From UBA3478 sp965662045 (GTDB lineage: Bacteria > Bacteroidota > Bacteroidia > Flavobacteriales > Flavobacteriaceae): a DNA stretch of 64,000 bases. Positions 9,563 through 18,092 of the stretch are shown piece by piece. Each line of letters opens with the position of its first letter. Within the stretch, counting starts at the first letter, position 1. Location of the stretch: contig CBFIGE010000006.1 of assembly GCA_965662045.1 (NCBI GenBank), forward strand, positions 74,457-138,456. The letters are read 5' to 3'. A program made the translations under genes and the position numbers. A model generated the notes under the pieces. The model was not told the DNA's origin and searched no databases. It was given only the letters and a program-made list of their open reading frames with translations.

Positions 9563-12500
9563 TTATTTCTTAGAAATGGTATAAGAACTAACTTCTCCAT
9601 CGTGTATAATTCTCACGAAGTACAAGCCTTCTTGTAGTCCGCCTAAGTCGATTTGATCTTTAGATTTCTTATCCATAATTAGTTGTCCACCGAAGTTGAA
9701 GATTTGAACTCTCGCATCTGCCGGCAGATTACTGATATTCAATGTCTCTACAACAGGGTTAGGATATAAAATAATCTCCTCGTCTTCATCTTCGTCTTCA
9801 AATGTACTTGAGAAGTTAAAGTCACTACTTGAATTTTGAATTGGAGCTGCTGTAGAAGGTCCGCATCCGCTGATTTCTACATCATCAATGTAAATCCAAT
9901 CTGAATTTCCAGAAGCGTCACATCTAAATCTAAAGCGTGTATTGGATGTGAACGTTCCAGCGAATGAAACTTGCTCAAAATACCTTGGTCCGTTCACAAA
10001 TTCGTCTCCTTGATTCCATTCTTCGACAATGCTATAACTAGTACCTCCGTCAGTTGAAATTTCTAAGAAGAAGTCTTCATTTGGATTATCCATACTTCTA
10101 GCAACATACGTAAATGAAACCTGTAATTCTTCAAATCCACTTAAATCTAAGTTATCAGTGAACATGACTGAAGTAGAGGTATTGTCTCTTAAACGCACGC
10201 TAAATACTCCTGAATTGGCATACTGACTATCTCTGCTGCTTCTTCGTGCATCAGATCCGCCATCATTCCAAATACCCCATCCAGATTCAAAGTCTTCTGA
10301 ATCGATAAGTTGTTCTTGGCAATTCTGAGTTTGATTAGTTGTAAAGCTTGTGGTGCCTTCAGCTGATTCGTTACCAGCAGCATCTTTCGCTCTTACACCA
10401 ACACTATATGAAGTCTCTGGGCTTAGACCCGATAGACTATATGACGTGCTTGTTGTTGAGCCGTCTATTGTACCGTCTACATAAACATCGTATCCTGTCA
10501 CGCCTACGTTATCTGTAGATGCAGTCCATGTAATATCTGAACTTGAGTCTGTAACATTTGACGCAGCTACATCTGTCGGTGCAGATGGGTCTTCTTCGTC
10601 TGGCGGAGTCGATGTGGTTACATCTATACTTGCCTGCGTAGAGGTATTTCCAGCATCATCAGTGGCCTCAACTGCAACACTATAAGTAGTCGCTGCATCT
10701 AGACCTGTTAGACTATATGACGTGCTTGTTGTTGAGCCGTCTATTGTACCGTCTACATAAACATTGTATCCCGTAACTCCTACGTTATCTGTAGATGCAG
10801 TCCATGTAATATCTGCACTTGTAGTAGTCTCATTACTTGAACTAAGATTTGTCGGCTGCGTTGGATCTTCTGAATCTACAAAAGCTCCCGTTGTAAAGCT
10901 TGTGGTACCTTCAGCTGATTCGTTACCAGCAGCATCGTTCGCTCTTACACCAACACTATATGAAGTCTCTGGGCTTAGACCCGATAGGCTATATGACGTG
11001 CTTGTTGTTGAGCCNNNNNNNNNNNNNNNNNNNNNNNNNNNNNNNNNNNNNNNNNNNNNNNNNNNNNNNNNNNNNNNNNNNNNNNNNNNNNNNNNNNNNN
11101 NNNNNNNNNNNNNNACGTTATCTGTAGATGCAGTCCATGTAATATCTGAACTTGAGTCTGTAACATTTGACGCAGCTACATCTGTCGGTGCGGATGGGTC
11201 TTCTTCGTCTGTAGGTTCTGTAGAAGAGCAAGAAGTAATTACAATATCATCTAGATATAGTCGATCGCCGTTATTTGAAGCATCACATCTAAATCTGAAT
11301 TGAGTGGTAGAACTAAAGGTTGCATCAAAAACAACTTGTTCAAAATATCTTTGATTATTTACAAATTCATCGTTCAAATTCCACTCCTCTATCTGTGACC
11401 AAGAAGTTCCTCCATTTGTGGAATACTCTAAGAAAAAGTCTTCGTTTGGATTGTCAAAGCTCACCGTTATATAGGTAAAGTCGATTTGTACCCTGCTAAT
11501 TCCTGAAAAATCAAGATTACCGGTTCTAATATTTGAAGTAGATGTATCATCTCTTAATCGAACAGCATATGTTCCTGAATTCGCATATTGAGAATCTGAT
11601 GCACTTCGTCTGGCATCTGAACCACCATCAATCCAACTACCAAAACCACTTTCGAAGTCGTCGTTAGTGGCTTCTTCACAAGGTTTTGGCTCTGTGGTAG
11701 TCGCTTGTGTAGTAGCTCTATCTGATAAATTTCCTGCACCATCGTACGCTTCAACTTCAAAGTTATACGTTGTAGATGCTGACAAGCCTTGAACTGTTAA
11801 TGAAGTCGAGGTCGTTGTTTGTAATTCTGACCCGTCCTGAAACACTCTATACCCTGCAACTGCCCTGTCGTCAGTTGAAGCAGTCCAAGTTAAGACTAAT
11901 TTAGTGTCCTCAATGTCAGAGGCTGCAAAGTTGGTTGGAATTGTTGGGTCTTCCGTATCTGGCTCTTGGTTTAATGACAATAGTGCATCGTGAGCATTAA
12001 CCACTCCATGTCCAAATGTATTGTCAAAACCTGGAGCGCCTAAATCTTTTGCTGAATTGTACATTACCTCTTCTACCTGCGTTTTTGTCAAGGTAGGATC
12101 AACAGCTAAAATAAGTGCTGCAACACCTGCAGCGATTGGAGTTGCTGCTGAGGTGCCTCCAAAAGAATTCGTTGTAGTTCCATTAGAATAACCGGCAGAT
12201 CCTTCTCTATCAAGCGTACGAATACCGTGGTAGAAAACTGAACCGTTATTAGTATTACTCGGAGCGGTAATATCAAGAGTAGGACCCTGATTACTGTAAA
12301 CTGATACTTCTCCTGCACCATCTACTGCTCCCACGGCCATAACACTTTCTAAGTTTGCCGGAAAGCCAACACAAGTGCCATAATCATTTCCTGAGGCCAC
12401 AAGACTAACTGTACCTAAACCACCTCTACCGTTAACCGCCGCCCAATCAAAGGCCTCTGCAACAGCTTCAACAGCTCTATCCTGACAAGTACTATAACCC

Positions 12501-13552
12501 CATGAATTTGAAGTGATGTGGGCTCCTCCTTGTTCAGCTGCCCAGCGTACACCACTTGCTACATCAGCATTTGAGGTGTTTGATGCAAATATGTTTATAG
12601 AAAAAAAGCTTGATTGTGGAGCAACACCTCTAGCATCTATATCATTATGCAGAGCCCCAATGAGTCCGGCACAAGCCTGACCGTGATCTCCATTAGAATC
12701 AGGAGTACCGTCTCCATTATTTACAGGTGTAAACCCAGGTAAAAGTGTGTTCATATCTTGGTGTTCTTCTACACCATCATCAATAACAGCAACAACTACA
12801 CTCGAATTTCCCGTAGAAATCGTCCAAGCTTCAGGAGCATCAATATCATTATCCTCGACTAGAGGAAAACCGTCGATACTTCCCCCAGTATTATTTAAAT
12901 GCCACTGATCAGGATAAAGTGGATCTTCTAGTTTGACTAGGTCCATTTTAAAATCAGGTTCACCCCATTCTATTAAGCCTTGAGATTGTAACTCTTGTAT
13001 AAACTCAAACTGTCTTGAAATATCTTGAACTTCCAATAGATACGTGTCAGGACCGACGATGTTACGAACAAATTTAGTGTTGTATTCGCTGGTCATATTT
13101 TGAACTGCGCTTAATTCAACTCCTGGCTTCAGTTTTATCATTACTCTTTTGGTTAACCAAGCTTTCATTCCATGAACCATAAAGGCCGGTGCCATGTCGT
13201 AAGCCTGAATACCATTTGTATTATACTGAGCCAAAAAACTATCACGTGAAGTTTTTGAGCTGAAATCTCCAAAAACATTGGCGTTTCTCAAAAGCATTAC
13301 ACCTTTCATATCCATAACTTCTGTTATGGCAGAAATTGAAGCATTATATGAACTTAATTGAGCTTCTAATTTTGTAGCTGCAGATTGATCAACTGTTTTC
13401 GGAAAATATAAGGCCATCGCGTTATAATCCGGTACCACTTCAATTTTTCCTTTAGTCGTAAAATAGTGAAGCTTTTCTGTTTGGTTTATCCAATCTTGCG
13501 TAAAAGCATATGAAAAGCTTAAAATCAAGATGGTGGTAATTAATTTTTTCAT
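9563..13552 (-). CDS. Secreted S8 subtilisin-like protease with Fn3 repeats and T9SS type A sorting domain
   Basis: About 1329 residues including a run of X caused by an assembly gap. A signal peptide and a prodomain-like region (about 1-205) precede the S8 catalytic domain: Asp258 in VAVIDDGVEEH, His290 in NGDHGQACAG, oxyanion Asn389 in VASGND and Ser468 in FGGTSAATP. Then come one Fn3 domain, a jelly-roll-like module (FESGFGSWIDGGSDARRS...), three nearly identical Fn3 repeats, a second copy of the jelly-roll module, and a T9SS type A signal (LYPNPVVETLNIS ... GLYFVRI). It is probably a cell-surface or secreted protease of broad specificity, with Fn3 repeats as spacers. The true length is uncertain because of the gap. 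Confidence 0.93.
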   Translation of the reverse strand: MKKLITTILILSFSYAFTQDWINQTEKLHYFTTKGKIEVVPDYNAMALYFPKTVDQSAATKLEAQLSSYNASISAITEVMDMKGVMLLRNANVFGDFSSKTSRDSFLAQYNTNGIQAYDMAPAFMVHGMKAWLTKRVMIKLKPGVELSAVQNMTSEYNTKFVRNIVGPDTYLLEVQDISRQFEFIQELQSQGLIEWGEPDFKMDLVKLEDPLYPDQWHLNNTGGSIDGFPLVEDNDIDAPEAWTISTGNSSVVVAVIDDGVEEHQDMNTLLPGFTPVNNGDGTPDSNGDHGQACAGLIGALHNDIDARGVAPQSSFFSINIFASNTSNADVASGVRWAAEQGGAHITSNSWGYSTCQDRAVEAVAEAFDWAAVNGRGGLGTVSLVASGNDYGTCVGFPANLESVMAVGAVDGAGEVSVYSNQGPTLDITAPSNTNNGSVFYHGIRTLDREGSAGYSNGTTTNSFGGTSAATPIAAGVAALILAVDPTLTKTQVEEVMYNSAKDLGAPGFDNTFGHGVVNAHDALLSLNQEPDTEDPTIPTNFAASDIEDTKLVLTWTASTDDRAVAGYRVFQDGSELQTTTSTSLTVQGLSASTTYNFEVEAYDGAGNLSDRATTQATTTEPKPCEEATNDDFESGFGSWIDGGSDARRSASDSQYANSGTYAVRLRDDTSTSNIRTGNLDFSGISRVQIDFTYITVSFDNPNEDFFLEYSTNGGTSWSQIEEWNLNDEFVNNQRYFEQVVFDATFSSTTQFRFRCDASNNGDRLYLDDIVITSCSSTEPTDEEDPSAPTDVAASNVTDSSSDITWTASTDNXXXXXXXXXXXXXXXXXXXXXXXXXXXXXXXXXXGSTTSTSYSLSGLSPETSYSVGVRANDAAGNESAEGTTSFTTGAFVDSEDPTQPTNLSSSNETTTSADITWTASTDNVGVTGYNVYVDGTIDGSTTSTSYSLTGLDAATTYSVAVEATDDAGNTSTQASIDVTTSTPPDEEDPSAPTDVAASNVTDSSSDITWTASTDNVGVTGYDVYVDGTIDGSTTSTSYSLSGLSPETSYSVGVRAKDAAGNESAEGTTSFTTNQTQNCQEQLIDSEDFESGWGIWNDGGSDARRSSRDSQYANSGVFSVRLRDNTSTSVMFTDNLDLSGFEELQVSFTYVARSMDNPNEDFFLEISTDGGTSYSIVEEWNQGDEFVNGPRYFEQVSFAGTFTSNTRFRFRCDASGNSDWIYIDDVEISGCGPSTAAPIQNSSSDFNFSSTFEDEDEDEEIILYPNPVVETLNISNLPADARVQIFNFGGQLIMDKKSKDQIDLGGLQEGLYFVRIIHDGEVSSYTISKK
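10390..11214 (-). repeat. Near-identical Fn3-encoding DNA repeats
   Basis: The stretch reading ACGTTATCTGTAGATGCAGT recurs at 10506, 10782 and 11115, and the block CTATATGACGTGCTTGTTGT recurs at the matching places. The first two copies are 276 bases apart. The third is displaced by the N run. At protein level the unit is a roughly 90-residue Fn3 domain with the core DITWTASTDNVGVTGY. The high DNA identity implies recent duplication or ongoing homogenisation, and it explains why the assembly broke here. Confidence 0.85.
11015..11114. other. Assembly gap of 100 N inside the Fn3 repeats
   Basis: Exactly 100 N, a conventional placeholder for a gap of unknown size. Its left and right edges match the intact repeats. 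In the intact copy, 43 bases separate the same flanking words (AGCC and ACGTTA), so 43 bases, or 43 plus whole repeat units, are expected in place of the 100 N. Confidence 0.95.
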
Positions 13553-13692
13553 TTTAGTGTTTTATTAAGCATTGGAAAAGATATGCTTTTAAGATGTGTA
13601 TATCAAAAACTGTTGGACGAATGATTTGAAATCAAGGACAACTAACCTTATAAATAGCCAATAACAAGCGCTTGCAGGGCTTGGGTAAAAAA

Positions 13693-13723
13693 AAAGTCCA
13701 AACATTTAATTTATTTGGACTTT
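13693..13723 (-). terminator. Rho-independent terminator after the PorP/SprF gene
   Basis: AAAGTCCAAA at 13693-13702 pairs with TTTGGACTTT at 13714-13723 around an 11-base loop. On the minus strand the stem is followed by a T run. It sits 25 bases past the stop at 13748, ending the cargo/SprF transcript before the subtilase gene. Confidence 0.8.
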
Positions 13724-13747
13724 GATCAATGTAAGAAAAAACCTTTA

Positions 13748-14650
13748 TTATCTGTTGTTTTTCATTTTTATATTCACAAAAAGTTGGCTAGAGTTCTTAG
13801 CAGCATTGAGAAGGTTACTTTGAAGCGATTGTTCATAAGCATAACCGATATCTGCATTTAAAAATTCTGAATAAAACATAGCTAAAATGCTATAGGTTTC
13901 TCGAGTTGAGTATCCTGCACCCACTTTAAACGTATCTCTATAATTAAAAAGTAAATTCATGTCCACTGTTGATGGAATATTCGTTTGGTCAATCATTGAT
14001 CTGTACATAAGTGCAGGCTCAAGAACAAGGTCATTGCTAATCTCTAAATTAAGACCCATAACAGCAAAGAGTTGACGTCGTTCGCGAACTGAAGCCTCAA
14101 TTCCATTCTCTTCTAATTTATTAGAATTAAAAAGTGCAGGAATACTTAAGCCCGCATAAAACACTCTAGAGCGATAGTGCGCACCAAAACCGAAATTAAA
14201 GGTGAATTGTCCTTGCCCTTCAAGATTGGGGTCCACCCCACCTCCAGGTATTCCTTGTAATTCATTAATATTAACATTATACCATCCTCCTTGAGCTCGA
14301 ACTCCTAATTGAATTACATTTTCATTGCTGAGTTTAAGTCGATAAGAATAATCGGCTGCTAGGCGTGTTTGAGATTCGATAAAGACCTTATCTCTCATGG
14401 CCATAATTCCTAGGGTTACATTTTCATTCATCTCTCTAGCATAACTCAAAAAACTTGTTTCCGGTCCTTGATCAATTGAACCTAATGAAGATAAATGTGT
14501 AATTAGTAATTCATTTGATGAATCATTTAATGAAATCGCCGGATTAAACAGCCTGTAATGCTGACCAATAAAAATAGGAGTGGCTTCTTGTTGGGCTGAT
14601 ACTGAAATACTTATTCCAGCTATTAAACAAAGTGTTATTATTTTTTTCAT
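13748..14650 (-). CDS. PorP/SprF family type IX secretion outer-membrane protein
   Basis: A 300-residue protein with a signal peptide (ending VSAQQ) and the PorP/SprF pattern: QHYRLFNPAISL early, then repeated barrel strands such as LSYAREMNENVTLGIMAMRD, NFGFGAHYRSRVFYAGLSIPALF and FKVGAGYSTRETYSILAMFY. Family members associate with the T9SS, and each usually serves or anchors a large type B-sorted surface protein encoded directly upstream. That is the arrangement here: the gene at 14673-16823 precedes it by 22 bases on the same strand. A terminator follows. By analogy with SprB/SprF it is inferred to be the dedicated attachment or export factor for that repeat protein. Confidence 0.88.
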   Translation of the reverse strand: MKKIITLCLIAGISISVSAQQEATPIFIGQHYRLFNPAISLNDSSNELLITHLSSLGSIDQGPETSFLSYAREMNENVTLGIMAMRDKVFIESQTRLAADYSYRLKLSNENVIQLGVRAQGGWYNVNINELQGIPGGGVDPNLEGQGQFTFNFGFGAHYRSRVFYAGLSIPALFNSNKLEENGIEASVRERRQLFAVMGLNLEISNDLVLEPALMYRSMIDQTNIPSTVDMNLLFNYRDTFKVGAGYSTRETYSILAMFYSEFLNADIGYAYEQSLQSNLLNAAKNSSQLFVNIKMKNNR

Positions 14651-14672
14651 TTTTCTTGAGATTTTATGGGTG

Positions 14673-16823
14673 TTATCTAGCTATATAAATCCAGCCTTGT
14701 AAATCAATTTGATTGTCTCCGTCGATATCGACTTGATAGAAGTAAGATCCTTCTGGAATGTTTTTTCCGTCGTTTCCTACACCTGTCCAATCGTTTGTGT
14801 AGTTGTTTTTACTAAAGATTAACTGCCCGTTTCTCGTATATACATATACGCGGTTATTTGGGAATTCATTGATTTTATACACTTGCCAAGTGTCATAAAA
14901 TCCATCGTTATTTGGTGTGAAATAATCACTAGGAGTTGGCAAAAAGACTGTTCTGTTGGGATCACAGATAAAGGCGTCTTCCTCATCTAATACTCCATCG
15001 TTATCATCATCTGGATCTGTAGAATCAGGATCAAAGTCTCCGTCACAATCATCCGGTTTACTGTTGGGGTCTGTAGGATCACTGCCTTCTCGTATTTCAA
15101 TAGGATCTGAGTAGCCATCACCATCTGTATCCTCATTTCTTGGGTCAGTTCCATAATTGTCGACTTCTTCTCCATTGCTCAAGCCATCAGAATCACAATC
15201 TAAGTTTGCCCATGCGGGTTCAGCGTTTGCAGGATTTTGATTTTCTGACCATGAACAAGGATCATCAGCATCTGTATCAGAACCATCTAGATCTCCATCT
15301 CCATCACGATCTGGGTTTAATGGCGCAGGGTCATCAGCATTAATTACCCCGTCATTATCACAATCTGCATTTTTCCAAACAGGTTCAGCATTTTCTATAA
15401 CCTGCGTCTCTCCCCAGACACATAAATCTAGTGGGGCAGGGTCGGTATCATCCCTATCACCATCACCATCGGTATCTGCCTTAATTGGGTTAGTTCCATC
15501 GATTACTTCTTGTCCATTCGAAATTGTATCTCCATCACAATCTGCGGCATTCCAAGCTTCTGTTGCTTCATTGGTGTTTTGATTAGAAGAATATGTACAA
15601 GGGTCAAGCGGATCTGAATCAGTTCCGTCACGGTCTCCATCGCCATCCGTATCAGGATTCTGAGGGTCGGTTCCTGCATTGACTTCATCACCATTTGAAA
15701 CAAAATCTCCGTCACAGTCTGCAGCGTTCCATGCAGCATCTGCATTCGCTGGATCTTGATTTTCTGAGTAGACGCAGTTGTTAAGTGGGTCTGTATCTGT
15801 TCCGTCTAAATCTCCGTCGCCATCTGTATCAGGATTCTGCTCGTCTGTTCCAGCTGCGATCTCAGCGCCATTGGTTGAGCCGTCGTTATCACAATCTGCA
15901 GCGTTCCATGCAGCATCTGCATTGGCTGGATCTTGATTTTCTGAGTAGACGCAGTTATTTAGTGGGTCTGTATCTGTTCCGTCTAAATCGCCGTCTCCAT
16001 CCGTATCAGGGTTCTGCTCATCTGTTCCAGCTGCGATCTCATCTCCATTGGTTGAGCCGTCGTTATCACAATCTGCAGCGTTCCATGTAGCATCTGCATT
16101 GGCTGGATCTTGATTTTCTGAGTAGACGCAGTTGTTAAGTGGGTCTGTATCTGTACCGTCTAAATCTCCGTCGCCATCCGTATCAGGTACTAGTATTTCT
16201 GTTCCAGCTGCAATCTCATCTCCGTTTGATAATCCATCGTTATCACAGTCAGCAGCGTTCCATGCAGCATCTGCATTGGCTGGATCTTGATTTTCTGAAT
16301 AAATACAAGGGTCTGTATCGTCAGGATCGGTTGAATCTTTATCTCCATCTCCATCTGCGTCATCACTCACAGGATTAGTATCTTCCCCATTTGGTACTCC
16401 GTCACCATCACAATCGCTTACGTTCCAAGCAGGTGAACCTATACCTTCAACTCTGTTTTCAGAGTAAACACAATTGTCAAATGGATCTGTGTCTGTATTA
16501 TCGGGGTCCCCATCACCATCTGTATCGTCATCTGTGGGGTCTGTACCAGCATTAATTTCATCTTCATTTGTCAAAGTATCACCATCACAATCTAAGGCTA
16601 GCCATTCGGCGGTCGCATCTCCAATAACCTGCGTCGAACTGTCATACAAACAAGGATCGTTATCATCAGGATCGGTTTCTGAAGGATCGCCATCTCCATC
16701 TGCGTCAACAAACAGGTGAGTATTAGACAAATTTAGAGTGGTATTCTTGGCAAACACGTTGGTACTATTCATTATACCAACCATCAATAAACCAATAAGT
16801 AATTGATTTGGGCAATTTTTCAT
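14673..16823 (-). CDS. Large TSP3-like calcium-binding repeat protein with gliding-motility type B sorting domain
   Basis: A 716-residue exported protein with an N-terminal signal (ending VFA-KN). Almost the whole chain consists of units of about 59 residues containing DTDGDGDLDGTDTDPL, CVYSENQ and AAWNAADCD(N/G)D, with Asp-rich calcium loops as in thrombospondin type 3 repeats and two Cys per unit. The C-terminus (YFTPNNDGFYDTWQVY, VYTRNGQLIFS, GSYFYQVDID) is the T9SS type B / gliding motility-associated domain. It is therefore a probable rigid, calcium-stabilised surface fibre handled by the PorP/SprF protein encoded next to it. Adhesin, motility or S-layer-like roles are possible; the sequence does not decide. 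Confidence 0.9.
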   Translation of the reverse strand: MKNCPNQLLIGLLMVGIMNSTNVFAKNTTLNLSNTHLFVDADGDGDPSETDPDDNDPCLYDSSTQVIGDATAEWLALDCDGDTLTNEDEINAGTDPTDDDTDGDGDPDNTDTDPFDNCVYSENRVEGIGSPAWNVSDCDGDGVPNGEDTNPVSDDADGDGDKDSTDPDDTDPCIYSENQDPANADAAWNAADCDNDGLSNGDEIAAGTEILVPDTDGDGDLDGTDTDPLNNCVYSENQDPANADATWNAADCDNDGSTNGDEIAAGTDEQNPDTDGDGDLDGTDTDPLNNCVYSENQDPANADAAWNAADCDNDGSTNGAEIAAGTDEQNPDTDGDGDLDGTDTDPLNNCVYSENQDPANADAAWNAADCDGDFVSNGDEVNAGTDPQNPDTDGDGDRDGTDSDPLDPCTYSSNQNTNEATEAWNAADCDGDTISNGQEVIDGTNPIKADTDGDGDRDDTDPAPLDLCVWGETQVIENAEPVWKNADCDNDGVINADDPAPLNPDRDGDGDLDGSDTDADDPCSWSENQNPANAEPAWANLDCDSDGLSNGEEVDNYGTDPRNEDTDGDGYSDPIEIREGSDPTDPNSKPDDCDGDFDPDSTDPDDDNDGVLDEEDAFICDPNRTVFLPTPSDYFTPNNDGFYDTWQVYKINEFPNNRVYVYTRNGQLIFSKNNYTNDWTGVGNDGKNIPEGSYFYQVDIDGDNQIDLQGWIYIAR
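15373..16434 (-). repeat. 177-bp tandem repeats (59-codon TSP3-like units)
   Basis: The word TTCC (in GTTCCATGCAGCATCTGCAT and variants) recurs at 15373, 15550, 15727, 15904, 16081 and 16258, each exactly 177 bases apart. The units starting at 15727, 15904, 16081 and 16258 are nearly identical; the outer ones have diverged. Further, less regular units occur on both sides (next anchor at 16423, 165 bases on). The in-frame period means copy number can change without breaking the gene. Confidence 0.9.
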
Positions 16824-16958
16824 ATTTTGTCAGTTTTAAATCTTAATAATTTAAGAATTTGCTTACAATAGTATCGAAATATTACGGTAAATATTGTAAA
16901 AAATACTAATTTTTTAGTTTAAGTACTTAATTATCAGTATTTCTGAAAAAACTTAATA

Positions 16959-17288
16959 TTAATCTGCGTAGTTTGGATTTAGGTCTTGGCCGTTTTCAAT
17001 TCCGTCATTATCACAGTCTCCATATAACCACATCGGAGACTCAGAACCTTCTTTTCTAAAGTTTGAAAATTTACAAGGATTATTTGCGAATGGGTCTGTA
17101 AGGTCAGGATCTCCATCGCCGTCTGTATCTTTTTCTTTTAAAATATTTCTATCACTAGCGCTGAACGTACTTTTATCAATTGAATTAAAATTCATAGCCA
17201 TTTCTTCATCCTCACCTGAGAAAATCATTAAATGGGTGCAAAAAACCAAAACGATAATTTTGAATAGATTGAGAAGACTTATTTTCAT
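16959..17288 (-). CDS. Small orphan TSP3-like exported protein
   Basis: A 109-residue protein with a hydrophobic N-terminus (about residues 4-24), a linker, then a single unit of the type found repeated in the gene at 14673: DTDGDGDPDLTDPFANNPC, then SPMWLYGDCDNDGIENGQDLNPNY. It lacks any T9SS sorting domain and stops immediately after the unit. It lies 135 bases upstream of the large repeat gene on the same strand. It may be a truncated duplicate or an independent small calcium-binding secreted protein. The frame is intact, so I keep it as a gene. Function unknown. Confidence 0.6.
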   Translation of the reverse strand: MKISLLNLFKIIVLVFCTHLMIFSGEDEEMAMNFNSIDKSTFSASDRNILKEKDTDGDGDPDLTDPFANNPCKFSNFRKEGSESPMWLYGDCDNDGIENGQDLNPNYAD

Positions 17289-17425
17289 AACGCTTGATAA
17301 CTTTAGACTTTTAAAAGTATCTATGAGATAAATGCTATAGACACCTTTAAAAGCATTTTCGATTTTTTAGGAGCCACTAAGTACATGGATTTTGTCTATA
17401 ACACCTATATTTTATAGTCAAAACG

Positions 17426-17433
17426 TAATTTTG
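17426..17433 (+). promoter_or_regulatory. Possible Bacteroidetes -7 element for the methyltransferase gene
   Basis: TAATTTTG fits the TAnnTTTG consensus and would start transcription about 40 bases before the ATG at 17478. No TTG is found at the proper -33 spacing, so support is weak. Confidence 0.4.
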
Positions 17434-17477
17434 TTCGATAAATCTGACAAATACATTAATACCTTACTCACATAATA

Positions 17478-18092
17478 ATGAAAGAATTCTGGAATCAAGT
17501 ATACAATTTTTCTGAATATGCATATGGGAAAAACCCTAATTCCTATTTTAAGTTATGTCTTGATAAACTTCCAAAAGGTATGCTATTATTGGCTGCAGAG
17601 GGGGAAGGCAGAAATGCAGTATACGCCGCTGAGTCAAATTGGAATGTAAGTGCCTATGATTGGAGTGAAGTGGCAAGAAATAAGGCTCTTCAACTCGCTC
17701 TAGAAAAAAAGGTTCAGTTCGATTATCATTTAGGATCTCTGAAGGATTTAAATTTTCAAACACACTGCTTTGACGCGTTAGGCCTCATTTATGTCCATTT
17801 TCCAGAGCGTATACGTCAAATTAATCACGTTAAACTCTTAGATTACGTGAAGCCTGGTGGGTATATCATAATTGAAGCATTCCACGAAGATCATCTAAAC
17901 TATCAAAAACAAAACCCGAATGTCGGGGGGCCAAAAATGTTACAACAATTGTATACTGCTCAAAAAATTCAATCTGATTTTAAAGACGTAAACTTTCAAC
18001 ATTTAGAAGAAGTTGAAATTAATCTAAATGAGGGCTACATGCATAAAGGCACTACAAAAGTAGTTCGGGCTTTGGCTCAAAAACCTTTCTAA
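17478..18092 (+). CDS. Class I SAM-dependent methyltransferase
   Basis: A 204-residue enzyme of the TehB-like branch. The N-terminus MKEFWNQVYNFSEYAYGKNP is typical (x-FW-x-x-(R/V)Y ... YG..PN), motif I is LLAAEGEGRNAVYAA, motif II VSAYDWSEVA, and LGLIYVHFPERIR corresponds to motif IV. Substrate unknown. A TAATTTTG box (17426-17433) lies 44 bases upstream. Its last 4 bases overlap the convergent gene ending at 18089, so both stop codons share sequence. Homologues are often labelled tellurite resistance, but nothing else here supports a tellurite role. Confidence 0.85.
   Translation: MKEFWNQVYNFSEYAYGKNPNSYFKLCLDKLPKGMLLLAAEGEGRNAVYAAESNWNVSAYDWSEVARNKALQLALEKKVQFDYHLGSLKDLNFQTHCFDALGLIYVHFPERIRQINHVKLLDYVKPGGYIIIEAFHEDHLNYQKQNPNVGGPKMLQQLYTAQKIQSDFKDVNFQHLEEVEINLNEGYMHKGTTKVVRALAQKPF

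Noticed and set aside
10764..11303. Plus-strand frame of 179 codons across the N gap
   Set aside because: Antisense to the Fn3 repeats of the subtilase, with the sense frame carrying the clear domain pattern.
15373..16434. Regular repeats considered as a CRISPR or other non-coding array
   Set aside because: The unit is 177 bases, fully coding in one frame, and has no unique spacers between short palindromic repeats.
15140..16719. Several plus-strand open frames of 67-101 codons opposite the repeat protein
   Set aside because: They recur with the 177-bp period and encode Leu/His/Arg-rich strings that are the complement of the Asp-rich repeat. They are shadows of the minus-strand gene.
17478..18092. 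Methyltransferase plus TerB-like protein (25543-26280) as a tellurite-resistance set
   Set aside because: The genes are 7 kb apart and unlinked, the TerB part belongs to a DjlA-like co-chaperone, and no TerC/TerD genes are present.
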